A DNA stretch of 64,000 nt from Blautia sp. An249 (GTDB lineage: Bacteria; Bacillota; Clostridia; Lachnospirales; Lachnospiraceae): positions 1 to 64,000 of the forward strand of contig NZ_NFJL01000002.1 of assembly GCF_002159835.1 (NCBI RefSeq), written 5' to 3'. Each line of letters opens with the position of its first letter. The stretch's first letter is position 1. A program made the position numbers and the translations under genes. Below the pieces are notes generated by a model, which was not told where the DNA came from, ran no database searches, and saw nothing but the letters and a program-made list of their open reading frames with translations. Positions 60,401 to 64,000 of the stretch are shown one piece after another.

Positions 60401-62821
60401 GTAAATAATGCGGTTTTATACTCTCTGTCTGCTGAGACGGGGCAGGTAGTGGATAAAATTACCGGACTGTCCGGAGATATTCGTTCCTCCATTGCCTACG
60501 ATGACGGAAAAGTTTACTTTGCAACAAAAGGCGGATATTTATACAGAGCTTCTCTGGATAACGGACAGCTGGATGACCTTGCAGAGTATAATCTGGGAGG
60601 AATGGCAACGGCAACACCTCTGGTTTATAACGGAAGAGTTTACGTAGGCGTATGCGGAACTTCCCAGTTTGCGGAAAACAGCGGACATAAATTCGCAATT
60701 GTGGAAGATACAGAGGAAGGACTGGAACTGGCTTACGACGCAGAGATACGGGGATACCCCCAGGCGGCAGCTCTGTTGTCAACGGCTTATACAAACGTAG
60801 ACTACAATGGTGACGGCAGGCCGGATGAAAGAGTTTATATTTATTTCACTTATAATACAAAGCCGGGCGGAATTTTCTATATTACTGACGAGCCGGGACA
60901 GACAGAATCCAAACAGGAAACTCTGTTCACCCCTCCTGCAGAGATGCAGGAATACTGTATCAGCACCTTATGTACTGATAAAGACGGAACCCTTTATTAC
61001 AAAAACGATTCCTGCTATCTGATGGCAGTGGAATCCAACGGGGCTTATGTGAAAGGAATAGAAGCTAAGACGGATTCCGGCAGGATAAACTGGAATCAGG
61101 AATTTGAAAGCAGCGTTCAAAATTATGAAATACAGGTGGGAAGCAGCGATGAGACCGTTGATTTCTCCCTGGATCTGCCGGCAGGAGTAACGGTGTCTGT
61201 AAATGGGGAAGCGTATGAAGACGGTTACAGCCTTTCTCTGGATGAGAACGGAGAGGGAACTCTTCAGATCGAAGTTACTCTGGCAGGCCAGACCCGTACT
61301 TATGAGATTCAGGTATACAAGGAAGGCGGAAAAGCAGCGCTGCAGGCTCTGGCTGTAGAAGATACTGCCGGTACTTCCGTGGCTCTGTCACCGGGATTTG
61401 AGGAAAACGTACTTTCTTATACAACCGGAATTTATCAGGGAAACAGCAGCCAGATGCTGATTCAGGCAGAGGCGGCAGAAGAAGGCAGCACGGAATTTAC
61501 GGTAACAGAGGGAGCAGAAATTGCAGAAGAGACAGCAGACGGCTGCAAAGTGACGTTCGATGAGAACAGTTCCTCTGCCATTGTAAAAATAAAGGTAACC
61601 TCGGCAAATGGAAGGAGAACCAGAGAATATCAGGTCAACCTTCTCAGAAAAGACATTTATCCGCCTCAGCTGACAGAACTGGCAGCACAGTGGACGGATG
61701 CAGATACTGCAGAAGTAACCTTCCGCTCCAACGAAACGGGAACCTACTACTACAAGGCAGTAAAAGCAGGAGAGGCGGCCCCCAGTGCAGAAGAGGTAAG
61801 ACAGGAGAAATCAAAAGTTCTGGAAGTGGGAGACAATAAGTTTACGGTTTCCGGCCTTGGAGGAAAGGCAACAGACATTTATGTGACTGCAGAAGACAGT
61901 CTGGGAACGAAAATGTCTCAGGTGGAGAAGGTTTCTCTTGAAGGACAGCAGGGAGAAGAAGAATTCCGGAATATTATGCCGGAAGTAACCGCAGCTGCAG
62001 ACGGAAGCAGGGTAGTTGTTGGATGGAAGGCCATTGACGGCGCAGAAAGCTACCGAATCTACCGGAAAGAAGCAGGAGGAAGCTTTAAAGGTCTGGAAAC
62101 TGTGGCAGGAGACGTAACCTCTTATGTGGATGAAACGGCAGAGGCAGGAGTAACCTACTACTACACCGTAAAAGGCTTCTGGGAAGAAAACGCCCAGGGA
62201 ACCTGCACCCGGTACCCCACCAATGTAACTGCAAAGATTCCTGTGGACGCCCTGGCAACTCCTCAGGTAAAGACCCGTTCCGTCAACTATTGTACAGTAG
62301 AGGTAACCTGGAACAAGGTGACAGGAGCAGAGAAATATGTGATTTACCGGAAAGAAGCGAAAGCGGGAACCTCCTTTAAATCCATCGGAACCGTCAGCGC
62401 AGGCACTCTGAAATACCGTGACGGAAGCGCGAAGATGGGCGTAAACTTCTACTACACCGTAAAAGCCTATGCAGGAAGCATTTACAGTGATTATCAGAAG
62501 ACCGTAACGGGAATGGCCGTACCGTCCTCTCCGGCTTTAAAGGGAGCAGTCAGCAGCAGTAAGGGCGTAACCGTAAGCTGGTCTGGTTCCAGAAAATCTG
62601 CCGGCAGCTATGCCGATGGCTATCGTGTATTCAGAAAGACAGTTGGCGGAAACTGGAAGACGGTGGGAACCGTGGGAGCGAACACCAGAAGCTTCACCGA
62701 CACCACAGGAGCGAAGGGAACCACTTATGTTTATACCGTAAGAGCTTATGTAAAACAGAGCAATGGAACGAATCTGTGGGGAACTTATGACGCCACAGGC
62801 GTTTCCGGAGCCAAAAAATAA
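57491..62821 (+). CDS. Giant secreted multidomain surface protein under B12 control
   Basis: A 1776-residue protein starting at ATG 57491 after GGAGAGAAGGAAG; the longer frame would cover the riboswitch. Domains by eye: signal peptide (1-27, cut near YAYAS); a Glu-rich low-complexity linker (28-105); cadherin-like beta-sandwich modules (about 120-350); PEGA-like modules (about 350-425 and 675-755, WTNPEEARVVLYDS); a PQQ-like beta-propeller (about 760-1190, with repeated YxDGxVYF- and GGYLYRA-like blades and a DYNGDGRPD calcium-type loop near 1103); two further cadherin-like modules (about 1195-1390); and three fibronectin type III-like repeats (about 1495-1770, each with a YRIYRKE-type strand). 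There is no LPxTG or terminal helix, so it is either free or held non-covalently. Cobalamin control suggests a role in corrinoid capture at the surface, or in a process replaced by B12-dependent metabolism. Confidence 0.88.
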   Translation: MKRKKFLAVLLATAVSLSSLPANYAYASSGEIELESEETEPAGLEEETGEEIPEEDSYLTEDEMLEESEVPEEDADLTEEEEPAEPEVSLFSIQEGTQNAADTADSTEQDWLHEVGFQDDVGGADATVQTYPLEEAFDPAVHQYTLVMAEKDSSLYAKASSLMDGDVVTAEYKDSSNKAKSVDISTNYAANGKGTALSSLVTYKSLKGNSLTLKSEKGFGEYQIDIKRSANLFNLTASVGDYNYRIMSQGSYPDKTEAFFQKEYVFAYPASWKGQEMVLTLSSYDKVMNKSAWGYQLKANGQDVEDGGQYTVTLNGEYQEVAIEVSCEEEGAVSTTYVLQLIPEEETQALFLSGTEGTQDSLKVSVKDAYENAVEPDGANPLLYTGLITGAAYSYEASVKGYHTVSGTFTAGESEEVTIAFTEKNMGEYLEDLIVWKGSQSTSPAYELKREEELDEEYGAAVYSVTLDSILTSSSLYFGAKMSPWAPAGSEMELSAYNKSGAAVSKTMRDSSYIYASSRVYLSNVIQGSADGYIPGMYTLTVGTKGDQEVYKILVYRNLQLQSLTVSAQSGGEELIKEKFNASSYEYTMEIPAQQESVFLLPTARFEVPVEIKVNGTTVVKAENAGEEIEVPLTENSQDVISICLAKEASPYGAEYAGKTIASHGEYTITVTKKETASISFWTNPEEARVVLYDSAGKRIASQDDRNREYPELLAGNEYSYTVSCYGYQSEHKTFVAENGEKEIPVTLKESTAVHEGLTDNEWVNYRNNDENNGITDRTTPTSQEGANLKWGAKYGSGWGAACTPPLILGGYLYTLQGNQILKLDKETGECVDRSEELNGSAGFALNPLTYGDGLIYAQIGNGSIQAVDAATLKSVWVSAPVGGQTLCPITYRNGYIYTGTWNSESAIGTYFCLSVTDEDPNSGTETKYPSWTFEHQGGFYWAGAYVEEGSDGNDYVVFGSDDGSSEGSYVNNAVLYSLSAETGQVVDKITGLSGDIRSSIAYDDGKVYFATKGGYLYRASLDNGQLDDLAEYNLGGMATATPLVYNGRVYVGVCGTSQFAENSGHKFAIVEDTEEGLELAYDAEIRGYPQAAALLSTAYTNVDYNGDGRPDERVYIYFTYNTKPGGIFYITDEPGQTESKQETLFTPPAEMQEYCISTLCTDKDGTLYYKNDSCYLMAVESNGAYVKGIEAKTDSGRINWNQEFESSVQNYEIQVGSSDETVDFSLDLPAGVTVSVNGEAYEDGYSLSLDENGEGTLQIEVTLAGQTRTYEIQVYKEGGKAALQALAVEDTAGTSVALSPGFEENVLSYTTGIYQGNSSQMLIQAEAAEEGSTEFTVTEGAEIAEETADGCKVTFDENSSSAIVKIKVTSANGRRTREYQVNLLRKDIYPPQLTELAAQWTDADTAEVTFRSNETGTYYYKAVKAGEAAPSAEEVRQEKSKVLEVGDNKFTVSGLGGKATDIYVTAEDSLGTKMSQVEKVSLEGQQGEEEFRNIMPEVTAAADGSRVVVGWKAIDGAESYRIYRKEAGGSFKGLETVAGDVTSYVDETAEAGVTYYYTVKGFWEENAQGTCTRYPTNVTAKIPVDALATPQVKTRSVNYCTVEVTWNKVTGAEKYVIYRKEAKAGTSFKSIGTVSAGTLKYRDGSAKMGVNFYYTVKAYAGSIYSDYQKTVTGMAVPSSPALKGAVSSSKGVTVSWSGSRKSAGSYADGYRVFRKTVGGNWKTVGTVGANTRSFTDTTGAKGTTYVYTVRAYVKQSNGTNLWGTYDATGVSGAKK

Positions 62822-62853
62822 AAAGTCCATAGAAACAAAAGTTTCATGAATTA

Positions 62854-62886
62854 AGGCTGTCTCAGGACCATACTCTGAGACAGCCT
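62854..62886 (+). terminator. Stem-loop after the giant surface-protein gene
   Basis: AGGCTGTCTCAG (62854-62865) pairs perfectly with CTGAGACAGCCT (62875-62886). The T-run is lacking, so it may be an incomplete terminator. Confidence 0.55.
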
Positions 62887-62908
62887 AACATTGATATACA
62901 AAGGGCAA

Positions 62909-62941
62909 TCCTAAAAGATTCTGTGTAAGAATGTTTTAGGA
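62909..62941 (+). repeat. Second stem-loop before the MoxR gene
   Basis: TCCTAAAA (62909-62916) pairs with TTTTAGGA (62934-62941), with inner ATTC/GAAT pairing. It lies in the leader of the MoxR gene; role unknown. Confidence 0.45.
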
Positions 62942-62988
62942 CTGCGTTTTGAGGCAGAAAAATATAAAAAAGAATCGAAGGAGCAGAT

Positions 62989-63918
62989 ATGTTAGAGAAA
63001 ATTACAGCAGTTCGTGAGGAACTGAAAAAAGTAATTATCGGAAAAGAAGAAATTACAGATAAAATCCTGATGGCAATACTGGCCCGGGGACATATCCTTT
63101 TGGATGATATACCGGGAGTGGGAAAAACCACCACAGCCCTTACTTTCAGTAAAGCGCTGGGACTGGATTTCAAACGAATTCAGTTTACTCCGGATGTGGT
63201 ACCCTCCGATGTAACCGGATTTTCCGCCTATGATAAGGCGTTGGGAGAATTCCGCTACTATCCGGGCGCTGTTATGTGCAATATGCTGCTTGCGGACGAG
63301 ATTAACCGTACTTCCAGTAAAACCCAGTCCGCTCTTCTGGAGGTTATGGCAGAGGGAAATGTAACTGTGGACGGACAGACCTACCAGGTACCGGCTCCCT
63401 TTGTGGTGATTGCCACCCAGAACCCGGTGGGAACTGCCGGAACACAGATGCTGCCGGAATCCCAGTTAGACCGGTTTATGATCTGTCTGAATATGGGCTA
63501 TCCGGATCGAAAGAGCCAGATTAACCTGCTGCGGGATCGACAGGGAGAAGATCCGTTGGATCAGATACAGAAAATTTTAAATACGGAAGACTTAATAAAC
63601 CTTCAGGAGGAAGTCAGTGATATTTACGTTTCTGACGAAATCCTGGGATATATCACGGATTTGACAGAGGCAACCAGAAATCAGGAAGCCATTCTTCTGG
63701 GAGTCAGTCCCAGAGGGGCCCTGGCTTTATGCCGCATGAGCAAAGCCTGCGCCTATCTGCAGGAAAGAGATTATGTGGTTCCCGATGATGTAAGGGAAGT
63801 TTTTGCCAGTGTATGCGGACACCGGACTTTAATCAGTCCGAAAGCGCGGATCGCCGGGATGACACAGAGAGATTTGCTGGAACAGATTTCTCAGACAGTG
63901 ACTGTTCCGAAAATCTGA
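62989..63918 (+). CDS. moxR: MoxR family AAA+ ATPase
   Basis: A 309-residue AAA+ ATPase of the MoxR class, acting as a chaperone in maturing or activating partner complexes. Walker A is GVGKTT near residue 43, Walker B LADEINRT near 100, and the ATQNP sensor 1 and SQLDRF arginine finger region follow. MoxR genes are typically followed by a DUF58 (von Willebrand-like) gene and a transglutaminase gene; the next ORF starts 12 bp later and fits that pattern. GGAGCAGAT precedes the ATG. Confidence 0.92.
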   Translation: MLEKITAVREELKKVIIGKEEITDKILMAILARGHILLDDIPGVGKTTTALTFSKALGLDFKRIQFTPDVVPSDVTGFSAYDKALGEFRYYPGAVMCNMLLADEINRTSSKTQSALLEVMAEGNVTVDGQTYQVPAPFVVIATQNPVGTAGTQMLPESQLDRFMICLNMGYPDRKSQINLLRDRQGEDPLDQIQKILNTEDLINLQEEVSDIYVSDEILGYITDLTEATRNQEAILLGVSPRGALALCRMSKACAYLQERDYVVPDDVREVFASVCGHRTLISPKARIAGMTQRDLLEQISQTVTVPKI

Positions 63919-63930
63919 CAGGAGGAAGAA

Positions 63931-64000
63931 ATGAAAAGTACGAGAATCTTTGGCGGCATATGGTTCCTTCTCAGTATTCTGGGCTATCTGGTTACTGCCT
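63931..64000 (+). CDS. Start of a membrane protein, cut by the window edge
   Basis: Only 23 codons are visible (start MKSTRIFGGIWFLLSILGYL), after AGGAGGAAGAA. A short basic N-terminus leads into a membrane helix. By position after moxR it is probably a DUF58-family protein, but the sequence is too short to confirm. Confidence 0.6.
   Translation, partial: MKSTRIFGGIWFLLSILGYLVTA

Overview
The window looks like chromosome from a gut Clostridia bacterium of the Lachnospiraceae type (Blautia, Dorea or Mediterraneibacter-like). This is inferred from gene content: a T-box leader, a cobalamin riboswitch, a tandem pair of GH13_31 glucosidases, PhoP-type TTAACA boxes, a MobV/large-serine-recombinase mobilizable element, and strong AGGAGG ribosome sites. 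No rRNA, tRNA or CRISPR array was seen.

Layout. 1-1915: a near-complete group II intron with its reverse transcriptase, ending just upstream of the promoter of a TetR gene that precedes a heterodimeric ABC exporter (2.0-6.3 kb). 6.4-8.2 kb: a MerR regulator with a textbook 19-bp-spacer promoter, then a zinc-ribbon membrane protein. 8.4-11.7 kb: an FtsH protease, a TetR regulator and a family 8 glycosyltransferase. 11.68-19.30 kb: an integrative mobilizable element bounded by 20-bp inverted repeats, with a MobV-type oriT, a macrolide-efflux (mef-like) gene behind a leader peptide and stacked terminators, an XRE regulator, a RepA-like protein, a MobV relaxase and a large serine recombinase.

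19.4-27.0 kb: a LacI-controlled alpha-glucoside operon (binding protein, two permeases, two GH13 glucosidases; no ATPase gene), with two operators flanking its promoter. 27.2-32.9 kb: a MATE exporter, an AlbA_2-type regulator with an apparent internal deletion, and an 899-residue fusion of a TetM/EF-G-like ribosomal GTPase to a Rae1 (YacP) ribosome-associated endoribonuclease. 33.0-35.8 kb: a T-box leader (best specifier codon ATC, Ile) in front of a CstA-family transporter, then a YoaK-like membrane protein.

35.8-41.0 kb: a divergent TetR regulator and a five-gene operon (SCP2-like protein, alpha/beta hydrolase, stand-alone condensation domain, acyl carrier protein, AMP-forming acyl ligase). 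This is a compact NRPS-like acyl-transfer pathway and a strong candidate for an undescribed product. 41.1-47.8 kb: a CorA transporter, DUF1624 and DUF1294 proteins, a GreA-like factor, then a phosphate unit (Na/Pi cotransporter with PhoU domain, PhoB-like regulator, PhoR-like kinase) preceded by two sets of 11-bp-phased PhoP boxes. 47.9-53.4 kb: a MecA-like penicillin-binding protein with a BlaI-like operator, NagB, a nucleotidyltransferase and a DUF1846 protein.

53.5-64.0 kb: a 175-bp inverted-repeat element next to the promoter of a second FtsH; an alpha/alpha-toroid, membrane-anchored protein; a cobalamin riboswitch with its own terminator; the 1776-residue secreted multidomain protein it controls; and a MoxR ATPase followed by the start of a further gene cut by the window edge. 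Function calls rest on motif recognition by eye; no database search was run.
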